This document shows, piece by piece, positions 53,601 through 61,862 of a stretch of 64,000 nucleotides of DNA; positions within the stretch are counted from its first letter, which is position 1, and each line of letters begins with the position of its first letter. The DNA comes from Planctomycetota bacterium (GTDB lineage Bacteria; Planctomycetota; UBA1135), in the NCBI GenBank assembly GCA_030748415.1, contig JASMMA010000006.1, forward strand, positions 30,978 to 94,977, in the 5' to 3' direction. Under the pieces are notes generated by a model that was not told the origin of the DNA, made no database searches, and saw only the letters and a list, made by a program, of their open reading frames with translations. The position numbers were made by a program, and so were the translations under genes.

Positions 53601-54593
53601 ATGGAACACAGAATCCCGACCCTCGCTGCCCTAATTTGTGCGGCCGCTCCAATCAGCGCCCAAATCCAGGAGGGCGATATCCCCGAACACACCTTTAGGT
53701 CTGTTCCCTTTAATAGCATGGGCATCACGAGCCTTGCCGATTTTCGAGGAAAGCCTGTCTTTGTTGAATTCTGGGGTACCCGCTGAGGCGGGTGCAGGTC
53801 ATCCGTGCCGATGGCCATGAAAATGCAGGAAGAGTACGGGGATGACCTTCAGGTCATCTTTGTTGAAGTGCAAGGCGCTGACAGGGACAAACTTGTATCC
53901 ACAATGCTCGATCGGAAATGGATGTGGAGTGATGCGATTTGGACCACTGAGCGCGTGTTTTCTACGGGCATGAATGGAATACCAAACTATGCACTCTTGG
54001 ATTCCAATGGTGCCGTTGCCATGTCTGGATATTCGAATCGCTCAGGGAAAGCGGCTGAAGAGAAAATTGGAGAATTGGTGAAGCTCCGTCGGAAAGGGCG
54101 AAAAGATATTCCAAAATCTGTTGCCAAAGTTGAGGTCCACCTTAACAGCGGCCGCTACGACAAGGCATTGGTCGGAATCTCAAAACTTCTAGCAAAGCCG
54201 GGCTCGAAAGAAACAGAAGCAGTGCTCGCCGGCGCTAAAGAACTCGAGGCTCGTGTTCAACGAGAACTAAGCATGGCCTTTTCCCAGTTCGAATGGATGC
54301 TCGCAAACGGCCACCCTTTGGAGGCGGAAGAGTTGCTTGATGCTCTTGGTCCACAGTTGGAAAAAAACCCTGAGTATTCCGAAACGATTAGTGCGATGAA
54401 AGGATCTCTTTCCTCCCCCGAGAATAAACTCGAGTTGAAGGCCGCAAAATCATTGCTGAAACTGGAGAAGGAGGTTTCAGAAGACGGTAGCGACGAAAAA
54501 CTAGCGCAAAAGCTTCGGAAACTGGCGAATAAAAATGCTGGCACAAATGTTGCCATTCGGGCCAGCTTTCTTGCTGAAAGGATGAACTTTTAG
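53601..54593 (+). CDS. Candidate selenoprotein: secreted TlpA-like thioredoxin with a UGA-x-x-C active site
   Basis: 330 residues if TGA 53784-53786 is read as selenocysteine. The signal peptide is about 1-20 (APISA-Q). The thioredoxin domain has KPVFVEFWGTR, then U62-G-G-C65, then RSSVPMAMKMQEEYG, with cis-Pro in MNGIPNYALLDSNG. In TlpA-type proteins this position is the first Cys of CxxC in WATWCGPC. The frame is uninterrupted on both sides. A 7-bp hairpin follows 17 nt after the UGA. The C-terminal part (about 175-330) is helical and TPR-like. A conventional caller would give two fragments (53592-53786 and 53805-54593). Confidence 0.72.
53797..53816 (+). promoter_or_regulatory. Candidate bacterial SECIS element of the UxxC thioredoxin
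   Basis: GGTCATC (53797-53803) pairs with GATGGCC (53810-53816) with one wobble, closing loop CGTGCC with G at its second position. The loop starts 17 nt after the TGA, within the range known for bacterial SECIS. A competing hairpin (ACCCGC-TGAG-GCGGGT, 53778-53793) puts the UGA in a tetraloop. Confidence 0.5.
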
Positions 54594-54601
54594 TTTCCCT
54601 T

Positions 54602-56119
54602 TTATAGAACAGTTTTTGAAAGACTGTTCGTAAAGAGTCCACTCGTAATGTCAATCGCATGAAGCCAAACCGTCATGCCTTTTGAGGCTGGTGGGGGCGT
54701 GGCAGCGTAGGTCGCAATACCGCTACTGTTTGCGGTAATCGTGGGGAAGTTCAGGATTGGTGGACTCAAGTCAGCTTGACCCCAAGCGGTATTTGTCGGG
54801 CCACCACCCGCGACTGAGTATCCAATGATGATTTGATCGTTGGGGTCAGCATTGTTGACCTCTAGGACCGCCTGCCAGCCAGCAATCAAGCTTGGAACCA
54901 CCAAAACGGGAGCCGGAGGCACATTGGTGCGCCACCCTGAAACCACGCTGGCGTTGTCGTTTAAAGAGCGCCAGTTCTCTTCACTATTGGCAACACCCAT
55001 TGAGTAGCCGCCGTATGTGATATTTGGATTAGACCAGCGATTTACTCGCGTGCCCGGAGAGTAAGCCATAATCGTTCGGTAGCGATTATTGGAGGTGCGG
55101 AATCCATAGGCATACGAATGGGATGCGCCCCCGGCGTTGGCTCGGTCATGGGCGGATCCCATATTGTGGCCCAATTCATGCCCAGTCGAGTAATACCCAG
55201 TTGCGCAGGAGCGCGAAACAACATTGAAGGCATTTGACTCGAACGAGTGGGAGACATTTGTCATTAGGTAGGCAATACCACAATATTGACTACCGTTCAC
55301 AAAGAGTGAAACGACATCAGCTCCATATTGGTCACGCAAGGTGTGGACATTGTCCATTTTCCCATCATTCTTTCCCCTCAAGTTGGAGAGCATCGTGCTG
55401 AAGCTTGATGGCTCGGTGTAGCCGACCATTTCTTCGGAGTGAACCAGGTTCAGGCGTTGATTCACTTGGCTGTTGTTGTAGCCGTTGTTCGTTTCTGTAA
55501 CGGCCAAATTAATCAGGCTGTTCATTCCATTGATGCCCCCTTGGTTATTCATGGCCTTTGTTGTGTAAACAATCATGATATCGACATCGGGGTTTCCGCC
55601 TGAATTTCGGGACCCGCCACCACTATTCGCAGATGGAGTTGAGTGGATTTCATGCGAGGAATTGGTACCACAAGGCTTGAAGAGAGCCTCGTCAACTTCA
55701 GAAACTCGGTGGAGTCCGTTGCCTGCAGTGTTGATTCTGAAAAGGCGATCGTGGTATCGAACCGTGCCAACAACGACGCCATTAGTTACGGAGAAGAGAG
55801 CAGAGCTATCTTGGTCGCCTTCAACGGCACCGTGCCATACCCAACCATCGCCATAAGCGGTTTCAATTTTTCCAAAAGAAACAGGAACGCTGTCACCATC
55901 GAAAAAATTCAAAAGAAACGAACCCGTATGGTTGGTACGGTTCATGGTGTCAGAAAGCAATTCGACATCAATGGTGACGAGGCGGCTTTTCGAAGCTTGC
56001 TCGTCTATCCCAATGCTAGGGATAGGAGCCGCGGTCTGGGTCTCTGAAAAAAGCTTGGGAATACCCTGGACAGGGGATTGAAGGGAAACAGCGAGGAGAA
56101 GAAGGGTTGTAGAAAGCAA
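54602..56119 (-). CDS. Secreted M12 (reprolysin-like) metalloprotease
   Basis: 505 residues starting at TTG, with a signal peptide (LLLLAVSLQSPVQG). The catalytic domain (about 175-400) contains the metzincin motif GHELGHNMGSAHD (three His and Asp) and a Met-turn candidate TIMAYSPG. The prodomain-like N-terminus has beta-rich DGWVWHGAVEGDQDSSALF. The C-terminal domain (about 405-505, PAPVLVVPSLIAGWQAVLEV) is a short beta-sandwich-like tail. It probably degrades extracellular protein. Confidence 0.88.
   Translation of the reverse strand: MLSTTLLLLAVSLQSPVQGIPKLFSETQTAAPIPSIGIDEQASKSRLVTIDVELLSDTMNRTNHTGSFLLNFFDGDSVPVSFGKIETAYGDGWVWHGAVEGDQDSSALFSVTNGVVVGTVRYHDRLFRINTAGNGLHRVSEVDEALFKPCGTNSSHEIHSTPSANSGGGSRNSGGNPDVDIMIVYTTKAMNNQGGINGMNSLINLAVTETNNGYNNSQVNQRLNLVHSEEMVGYTEPSSFSTMLSNLRGKNDGKMDNVHTLRDQYGADVVSLFVNGSQYCGIAYLMTNVSHSFESNAFNVVSRSCATGYYSTGHELGHNMGSAHDRANAGGASHSYAYGFRTSNNRYRTIMAYSPGTRVNRWSNPNITYGGYSMGVANSEENWRSLNDNASVVSGWRTNVPPAPVLVVPSLIAGWQAVLEVNNADPNDQIIIGYSVAGGGPTNTAWGQADLSPPILNFPTITANSSGIATYAATPPPASKGMTVWLHAIDITSGLFTNSLSKTVL
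54607..54629. terminator. Hairpin between convergent genes
   Basis: GAACAGT/ACTGTTC 7-bp stem within the last codons of the M12 protease gene and 14 nt after the selenoprotein stop. No clear T-run on either side. Confidence 0.3.
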
Positions 56120-56187
56120 GATTAGGCCTAAGAATGAGGTGATTGGGGGTTTTCTCTGTAATCAACTAGACTACCATAGAAACCAAG

Positions 56188-57192
56188 ATGTTCCTGACAA
56201 TCGTCTCCTTTTTCTTTTTGCTGATGGCAATTTTTTTGCTGTGGCGTACCTGGCAGTTAAGGAGGAGCCATCAGGAGTTCCATTCTTTGAAGAATCTTCT
56301 TCTTGAGGAGCGCATCCAACGCCAGGGGCTGCAATACCGTGTCAATGCCTTCGAAATGGTTGAAGAGATTTCTACCAGCTTTACCAATATTCCAATTAGA
56401 CGGATTGACTCTGAAATCGAAAGGGGTTTAGGCGAGCTTGGTCACTCTGCAGGCGCTGACCGAGCGTATCTTTTCCTTTATTCAGAGAATGGGAAAACCA
56501 TGAGCAATACTCACGAATGGTCCGTGCCTGGAGTTTCGCCTGAAAAAGAGAACCTCCAAGATTTGCCCGTGGATGTGTTCCCTTGGTGGAACAAAATGAT
56601 CTTGGCGAATGAACCCATTTTAATACCCGATGTTGACCAAATGCCTGCTGAAGCAAAATCCGAGAAAGAGATATTGCAGGCGCAAGGAATTCAGTCCCTT
56701 ATTGTGGTCCCCATGACTATGCGAGGGAATCCTGTTGGCTTTCTTGGGTTTGATGCCGTCCGGACTAAGATTTCTTGGCCGCAAGAAGTTGTTCCTCAAC
56801 TCCGCACCATTGGGGAGATTTTTAGCAACACTCTTGATGATTTAAAAGATACGAAAGAGCTAGAGGAAACGCGGGCACAATTCTCAGCAGTCATCGAAGA
56901 CTCACCGCTTGCCTTTTTTGTAGTTGGCGAAAATGGGACCATCATCTTAGAGCGGGGAGTTCGCATGCTCCTTCATGAAGATGCCCCCATTATGGGGATG
57001 GATTATCAGGAGGTATTTTTAAACAACCCTGACATGCTAGGAGCAATTTCTGAGGCATTGAAAGGCCATCAAATCACGCAAGAGTTGAATTTTCATAAAG
57101 TTCCGATTGTTGTTCACCTCCTGCCTTTGACTTCCAAGAATGGTGGAATTCAGCATGTGGCCTGCGAAATATTTGGCAAGGGCCTCAACTAG
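56188..57192 (+). CDS. Membrane-anchored GAF and PAS-like sensor without output domain
   Basis: 334 residues. N-terminal transmembrane helix (about 2-20), a coiled coil (about 24-52), a GAF domain (about 60-225, with ADRAYLFLYSENGK, IQSLIVVPMTMRGNPVGFLGFDA), and a C-terminal PAS-like half (QFSAVIEDSPLAFFVVGENG). No kinase, cyclase or DNA-binding domain follows, so the protein may sense a ligand and signal by protein contact. TACCAT ends 10 nt before the ATG. Confidence 0.75.
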   Translation: MFLTIVSFFFLLMAIFLLWRTWQLRRSHQEFHSLKNLLLEERIQRQGLQYRVNAFEMVEEISTSFTNIPIRRIDSEIERGLGELGHSAGADRAYLFLYSENGKTMSNTHEWSVPGVSPEKENLQDLPVDVFPWWNKMILANEPILIPDVDQMPAEAKSEKEILQAQGIQSLIVVPMTMRGNPVGFLGFDAVRTKISWPQEVVPQLRTIGEIFSNTLDDLKDTKELEETRAQFSAVIEDSPLAFFVVGENGTIILERGVRMLLHEDAPIMGMDYQEVFLNNPDMLGAISEALKGHQITQELNFHKVPIVVHLLPLTSKNGGIQHVACEIFGKGLN

Positions 57193-57199
57193 CTTTAGA

Positions 57200-58447
57200 T
57201 TATTTTTTGGGATAATTTTTCAGGACCCACTTTGACCACGCTTGGTCAAAGTCTTCCCAAGTCCATCCAAACATTTCCATAAAAACAGCTTTCTGGTGTG
57301 CTCGTATTTGGTCCTCGGTAGGCAATTGGTAGGACTTGACTCCAGGGATTCCAGCCTTGAATTTGGAGACAAAGCTAGCAAATTTCTCAGGGTGCTCCTG
57401 AATTAAGTAATCAACACGAGACCAAACCATTAAGTGATTTGTGAACTTTAACTTCGCATAATCCATCCAGTTTGCCATGGTCGAGGCTGGAGGGGCAACC
57501 TCATGTTTGACGCGCCCGTGAACTTTTGGGGCCCATTTCCATTCTTTCCTTAAGCCCGTACTACCTTCTTCAACAGAACTGTAATTATTAAATCGTTCGT
57601 CTTGTTTGCGGCAAAGGTAATGGGCAATTCCTTCAGGAATCCAAACCGGAAGCCCCCATGAGTGGTGTTTAAGCGAATCTACCATGTTGTGAGCGATATT
57701 AAATACAACATGATTATGAAGAATGGAGTCATTCCGAAAATAGTTGTCTCCGAACTCCACACAAGTCCCAAAGAAAATCGTATCTGATTTAGTGAATAGC
57801 CATCGGATTGGGGTAGAGCGATTGATGCCGATGAATCGATTTGTAAACCTGCCAAGATTACTTTCTTTTTCAAGCAGGAGTACGCATGGTTTCGATGCTT
57901 GCCCAAAGAAGGGTCCTTCTCCCGCGTAGGCGCCCATAACAAGTTCTCCTTTGGTAGCAGGGAAGTCAGAGTCTTCGACTCCTAGGATTTCAGAAGCATC
58001 ATCCCAAATACTTTCAAGCCTCCGTGCGTACAAGTGCACTCGAAGCCATTTATCGATGACCTTTACTTTTTTATACTTAAATCCAGGGATAAATTCAGCA
58101 AGCTCTTTTAACTCTGCTTGGAGCTTCTTTTTCTGAATCTTGTCCCCGCTTGGGATTTTGTACTTTGGAAGATTGGAGCCAATTCGGAAATGCTCAGTTT
58201 CCATCCAAAGAATATCCAAATCTCCCATTTCCCTTTGAATCTTGTCATTCCCGTGGTCACAGAATTGGAATGGCCCATAGGACACAATACCGAGGGCATC
58301 TCGAATCTCTTGGTTGTCTCCCACATAAGGGTCGTCCCCAGTTGCCCCTTTGGTCAGAGCCTCCTTTTCTTTCTGGGCAAAAAGAGGAGCGGCAGTCAGT
58401 CCCAAAATGAGACTGACTGCCGCCAGCAGAGGAAGCTTCGAGGGCAA
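57200..58447 (-). CDS. Secreted peptidase-MA-like protein with a degenerate active site
   Basis: 415 residues starting at TTG, 1 nt after the stop of the preceding selenoprotein candidate (TAGGTTG). The signal peptide is MPSKLPLLAAVSLILGLTAAPLFAQ-type. VVFNIAHNMVDSL followed by LPVWIPEGIAHYL lines up with HExxH...WxxEGxAxy of peptidase MA-like proteins, but the first His and catalytic Glu are Phe249 and Asn250. Only His253 and Glu272 remain, so proteolysis is unlikely. It may bind the thioredoxin-like partner or its substrates. The assignment is by eye. Confidence 0.5.
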   Translation of the reverse strand: MPSKLPLLAAVSLILGLTAAPLFAQKEKEALTKGATGDDPYVGDNQEIRDALGIVSYGPFQFCDHGNDKIQREMGDLDILWMETEHFRIGSNLPKYKIPSGDKIQKKKLQAELKELAEFIPGFKYKKVKVIDKWLRVHLYARRLESIWDDASEILGVEDSDFPATKGELVMGAYAGEGPFFGQASKPCVLLLEKESNLGRFTNRFIGINRSTPIRWLFTKSDTIFFGTCVEFGDNYFRNDSILHNHVVFNIAHNMVDSLKHHSWGLPVWIPEGIAHYLCRKQDERFNNYSSVEEGSTGLRKEWKWAPKVHGRVKHEVAPPASTMANWMDYAKLKFTNHLMVWSRVDYLIQEHPEKFASFVSKFKAGIPGVKSYQLPTEDQIRAHQKAVFMEMFGWTWEDFDQAWSKWVLKNYPKK

Positions 58448-58448
58448 C

Positions 58449-59438
58449 CTATTCAGATGGTTGACCCTCTTCCTTTTCAGGAGCAGGCCGGATGAGGTCT
58501 AAGTCAAAGAAATCTTCCTTCTTTGCTTTCGCCTTCTCTTTGTCTTTTTGAATCTTGGCAATTTGTTTTTTGAGCTTCTTTACCTTTCTAGACTTTGGAC
58601 CATCTTTTTCAATGACGGCCTCCATTTGCTCAATTCGCCAATCTTCCATGCTGTCGAGGTGATCAAATTCTGCGAGGAGCTTGGTGATGTTTTTAACTGC
58701 TTTCTCTGGGTCCTTGCGGTACTCCAACTTCAGCGTTGCAATCATCTTGCCCCAAAGTTCTGACCTAGATTGTTCCCCATTTAGAACCAACATGTTTGAG
58801 CCGTCAGGGCTGCACATGAAAAGGTGGGGAGGTTTTTTCCCGTCAAAGAGATTGGTGAAGGGATGATCTTCAGCAAGGACATCATTGGGCAACTTAACGC
58901 AGTGGAACCATCTGGAAAGGAGCAATGTTTTTTCATTGTCATTCTTTCGATTCAGAAGTGCGTAGTCTGTGCCATTACAGAAAAGGCACTCACGAAGAAC
59001 AAGAAGGGGCCTTGGGTCGTCCCCAGCAATCCAGGCGAAAGATTCTTCTCGAGGTAAGGCTGTGCGAACAATTTGCGCAACAGTTTCGTCAGTGCTTTCT
59101 TCCAATGCTTTTTCAGCATCGGAGAAATAGACAGGGTAATCCCAGTCCATCTTCAGCAAAGACTTGCTAGTGCGTTGCCGCTGGATATTAATGGGAACGC
59201 CGCCGCCGCCACCACCCGGTCGAGCGCCGCCGCCAGGTGTTGCTGGTACTCCAGGTGCTGCTGCTCCGCCCGCTCCTCCAGGAACACTCGGTGGTGCAGA
59301 ACTTCCGCCTCCGCCCATTGAATCACCAGGACCCTGGTAATCAGGTGCGGGGCATCATTGAGGGGCGGCACTTGCTGTTGCGGAAACCCACAAACTGGCA
59401 GCACCAACTAGAAACAAGGTGAGGAGTTTCTTTTGCAT
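58449..59438 (-). CDS. Candidate selenoprotein: secreted thioredoxin-like protein with an N-terminal UC pair and Gly/Pro linker
   Basis: 329 residues if TGA 59357-59355 is selenocysteine. ATG 59438 has TAGGAT 6 nt upstream and encodes a textbook signal peptide (KKLLTLFLVGAASLW, cut near ASA). Mature N-terminus APQ-U28-C29-PAPDYQG is followed by a Gly/Pro/Ala-rich linker (about 40-80). A thioredoxin-like domain follows (WDYPVYFSDAEKALEES, PLLVLRECLFCNGTDY with C151-L-F-C154, PPHLFMCSPDG), then a charged coiled tail. A perfect GGTC-loop hairpin starts 13 nt after the UGA. The alternative is a truncated ORF from ATG 59318 that lacks a signal peptide. Confidence 0.68.
59322..59341 (-). promoter_or_regulatory. 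Candidate bacterial SECIS element of the UC thioredoxin
   Basis: On the coding strand ATTACCAG pairs with CTGGTGAT (8 bp, one wobble) around the apical loop GGTC, which starts 21 nt after the UGA. A GGU in the apical loop is characteristic of bacterial SECIS. Confidence 0.6.
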
Positions 59439-59444
59439 ACCCCC

Positions 59445-59450
59445 ATCCTA
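59445..59450 (-). promoter_or_regulatory. -10 element of the UC thioredoxin gene
   Basis: TAGGAT on the minus strand ends 6 nt before ATG 59438. This supports the signal-peptide start and so the need to read through the UGA. Confidence 0.5.
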
Positions 59451-59495
59451 AAGCGAAGAACTTCCAGGGGGGCAAAAAAAAGAGAAATTTGCTTT

Positions 59496-59541
59496 AAAAA
59501 AAGGCCGAAATGACTCCATATTGAGAACGAAGCCATTTCGG
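59496..59541 (-). terminator. Intrinsic terminator of the 59573-60241 transcript
   Basis: On the minus strand CCGAAATG pairs with CATTTCGG (8 bp, 21-nt loop), then CC and seven T. It lies 32 nt after the stop of the short downstream frame, so the two frames probably share a transcript. Confidence 0.75.
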
Positions 59542-59572
59542 GGGCGGAAAGGGGGGTGGAAAGGGGGGTGGT

Positions 59573-59755
59573 TTAGAGTTCCCGGTAGCTTCCGTAGTAG
59601 AAGCCATCTGGGCAGAAAGCGGTGATATCGCCTTCGTAGGGGCCACCAGTAGCAGAAATGCGGACTTCCGCTAGAGGCGTGAATTGAATGGCCTCAATTT
59701 CAATCAGGCCATAGCAAGCCGATGTTGCTGAGAGGATTGGGTCGGTTGGGTTCAA
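59573..59755 (-). CDS. Short frame continuing the preceding secreted protein after a TAA
   Basis: 60 residues from TTG. It is in the same frame as the preceding gene, separated by TAA (59767-59765) and three codons. Composition looks coding (CYGLIEIEAIQFTPLAEVRI, FCPDGFYYGSYREL) and beta-rich like its neighbour. It may be a separate small protein, or the C-terminus of one gene split by a nonsense change. TAA rules out selenocysteine. Confidence 0.4.
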   Translation of the reverse strand: MNPTDPILSATSACYGLIEIEAIQFTPLAEVRISATGGPYEGDITAFCPDGFYYGSYREL

Positions 59756-59764
59756 GATTTCAGC

Positions 59765-60241
59765 TTAATCCAGTTCGCAGCCAGCAATGTTGATGTCCAG
59801 GCGAGCTTTGATGCCAGAATTCACCATGAAGCCGCCACGAGCAGCGACATTAGGGCCCTCGGGGAAGTAGTTCCCCAAGCTGATGGGCTTGTAAGCTCCG
59901 CGAATTCGGCCAAACGGAACAGCTTGGTCGGAGATGGAGTAGATGTTTAAGAACGGGGCATCTACAACAAGGTGAACCATCGCCTGTTCTGCAACCGGAT
60001 CAACTGAAGTAACAGTGGCTTCAATGTGGGCCATGGAAGGAACATCCACGATTGCTGTTTGACCCATGGCGTACATCGAGTGTTCCATCGTCACGCCATA
60101 AACTTGAAGATTCAAGCCCATGCTTCCGTCGGCATAAACTTCAGCTGTGGCCAAAATCCCTGTGTAAGGATTTGAAGATGAACCCTGAAGGGGAAGGGTG
60201 AGAGCAAGAAGGGCAGGAAGGAAAAAAAGGTACTTTTTCAT
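59765..60241 (-). CDS. Secreted beta-rich protein of unknown function
   Basis: 158 residues from ATG 60241, chosen for the signal peptide (KKYLFFLPALLALTLPLQG). The mature part is beta-rich and neutral (VYADGSMGLNLQVYGVTMEH, HLVVDAPFLNIYSISDQ), with one Cys near the end. No family recognised. TAGAAT lies about 40 nt upstream. The same frame continues after its TAA stop for another 60 codons, before a terminator. Confidence 0.6.
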   Translation of the reverse strand: MKKYLFFLPALLALTLPLQGSSSNPYTGILATAEVYADGSMGLNLQVYGVTMEHSMYAMGQTAIVDVPSMAHIEATVTSVDPVAEQAMVHLVVDAPFLNIYSISDQAVPFGRIRGAYKPISLGNYFPEGPNVAARGGFMVNSGIKARLDINIAGCELD

Positions 60242-60340
60242 TTTCTGAGGTAATCGGAGGAATGGAGAGAGTACCCTCATTCTAACATGCAAGTGAAATG
60301 CTAACTCCTCAAAAAGCCAGTATTTTCAAGGAAAACAAGG

Positions 60341-61822
60341 TCATAGTACTCGTTGGACAGCACGGCTCCACTCTTCATGAAGAGAGTTGGCGTCTTCTTG
60401 TTGAAACTGTGGCTCAAAACGAGTGTCTAGTTTCCAATGATTTGCAAGATCCGACTCAGAATTCCAGAATCCACACTGAAGCCCAGCCATGCATGCTGCT
60501 CCCAGCGCTGTGGTTTCAGTCACTTGCGGCCGTTCCACAGCCACTCCAAGAATGTTGGCCAAAAATTGCATCGCCCAATCGTTCCCAACCATCCCGCCAT
60601 CTACCCGAAGGGCATTCGGGCGGCCTGCGCCATCAGCCGCCATGGCATCCAGCAAATCGCGGGTTTGGAAGCACACCGCCTCGAGGCCAGCTCGCACAAT
60701 GTCAGCGACTCCTGTGTCGCGAGTGATTCCAAGAATGGCCCCACGGGCGTGAGGATTCCACCAAGGGGCGCCTAAACCAGTGAAGGCGGGAACCAAATGG
60801 ACCCGATGGGCTGGATTGGATTGGGCAGCTAAGTCAGCGGATTCGGATGCGTGTTCGAAAAGTTTCAAGCCATCTCGCAGCCATTGCATTGTTGAGCCTG
60901 CTGAGAATGCAGAACCCTCCATTGCATAAGTCACTTGGCCGTTCCTTTTCCATGCAATCGTTGTTAGCATCCGGTTGGTGGAGGGGACAGCTTGAGGACC
61001 CGTGTTTATGAGGACGAAGCAACCTGTTCCATAGGTTGACTTGAGGTCTCCAGGCTCAAAACAACATTGCCCAAAGGTGGCGGCTTGCTGGTCGCCAATC
61101 ATTCCTCCGATAGGAATGGGAGCTCCAAATAGTGAGGATTCGGTGACACCAAAATCATCAGCCGTATCCCGAACTTCTGGAAGGATGGAACGAGGAATAT
61201 TTCCAAAGAGTTCCAAAAGGTCCTGATCCCATTCTTGTTGATGGATATTAAACAGGAGAGTGCGAGAGGCATTGCTGATATCCGTGGCATGCACTTTGCC
61301 CCCGGTCAGGCGCCAAAGGAGAAAACACTCAATTGTTCCGATACAAAGCTGACCCGCATTTGCCGCATCGCGAGCGCCCTCAACATGGTCCAGAAGCCAA
61401 GCAATTTTTGTTGCCGAAAAGTATGGATCCAGGAGGAGACCTGTTTTTTTTGTGACGAGAGCCTCATTGCCCGACTTCCTCAATGATTCGCAATGCTCGG
61501 CCGTTCTGCGGTCTTGCCAAACAAGGGCATTATGCAGGGCTTTCCCGGTCTCGCGATTCCAAAGAACCACAGTTTCTCGTTGATTGGTGATTCCGATACT
61601 CGCAATGTTCTCAGCGGGAGTGTTGTTTTCTTTCAATACCTGCTGGCAAACTTCCATTGTCGCGGACCAAATTTCTTCTGGGTCGTGTTCAACCCAACCC
61701 TGCTGGGGGAAAATTTGGGGCAGTTCCTTTTGGGCAGTGCCCCGGACAGCAGTCTCATGGTCAAAGAGAATAGCTCGGGTACTGGTTGTCCCTTGGTCAA
61801 TGGCGAGGATGAAGCGTTCCAT
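60341..61822 (-). CDS. glpK: Glycerol kinase
   Basis: 493 residues from ATG 61822, which has TAATCT 7 nt upstream. FGGY-kinase motifs: ILAIDQGTTSTRAILFD (ATP and glycerol), WVEHDPEEIW, GITNQRETVVLW, GCFVLINTG and the C-terminal LRVDGGMVGNDWAMQFLANILG. Makes glycerol 3-phosphate. A divergent sulfatase-like gene and a downstream glycerophosphodiesterase start 2 kb away suggest a link to glycerophosphodiester use. Confidence 0.96.
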   Translation of the reverse strand: MERFILAIDQGTTSTRAILFDHETAVRGTAQKELPQIFPQQGWVEHDPEEIWSATMEVCQQVLKENNTPAENIASIGITNQRETVVLWNRETGKALHNALVWQDRRTAEHCESLRKSGNEALVTKKTGLLLDPYFSATKIAWLLDHVEGARDAANAGQLCIGTIECFLLWRLTGGKVHATDISNASRTLLFNIHQQEWDQDLLELFGNIPRSILPEVRDTADDFGVTESSLFGAPIPIGGMIGDQQAATFGQCCFEPGDLKSTYGTGCFVLINTGPQAVPSTNRMLTTIAWKRNGQVTYAMEGSAFSAGSTMQWLRDGLKLFEHASESADLAAQSNPAHRVHLVPAFTGLGAPWWNPHARGAILGITRDTGVADIVRAGLEAVCFQTRDLLDAMAADGAGRPNALRVDGGMVGNDWAMQFLANILGVAVERPQVTETTALGAACMAGLQCGFWNSESDLANHWKLDTRFEPQFQQEDANSLHEEWSRAVQRVL

Positions 61823-61862
61823 GCGCAAAAGATTAGCGCGTCGGGCTACACTTTGCCCTCTC
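61823..61862. promoter_or_regulatory. Divergent leaderless promoters of glpK and the TPR sulfatase-like gene
   Basis: 40 bp separate the starts. TAATCT (minus, 61835-61830) is 7 nt from ATG 61822. TACACT (plus, 61847-61852) is 10 nt from ATG 61863. Confidence 0.5.

Noticed and set aside
53592..53786. Separate 64-residue ORF ending at the TGA
   Set aside because: It is the front of the UxxC gene. Its frame, fold and active site continue after the TGA.
53778..53793. ACCCGC-TGAG-GCGGGT hairpin as the SECIS
   Set aside because: It contains the UGA in its own loop, while a bacterial SECIS loop lies 16-37 nt downstream. The 53797-53816 hairpin fits better.
61584..61862. Extended N-terminus of the TPR sulfatase-like protein over glpK
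   Set aside because: It overlaps the glpK N-terminus in antisense. The lipoprotein signal and TACACT place the start at 61863.
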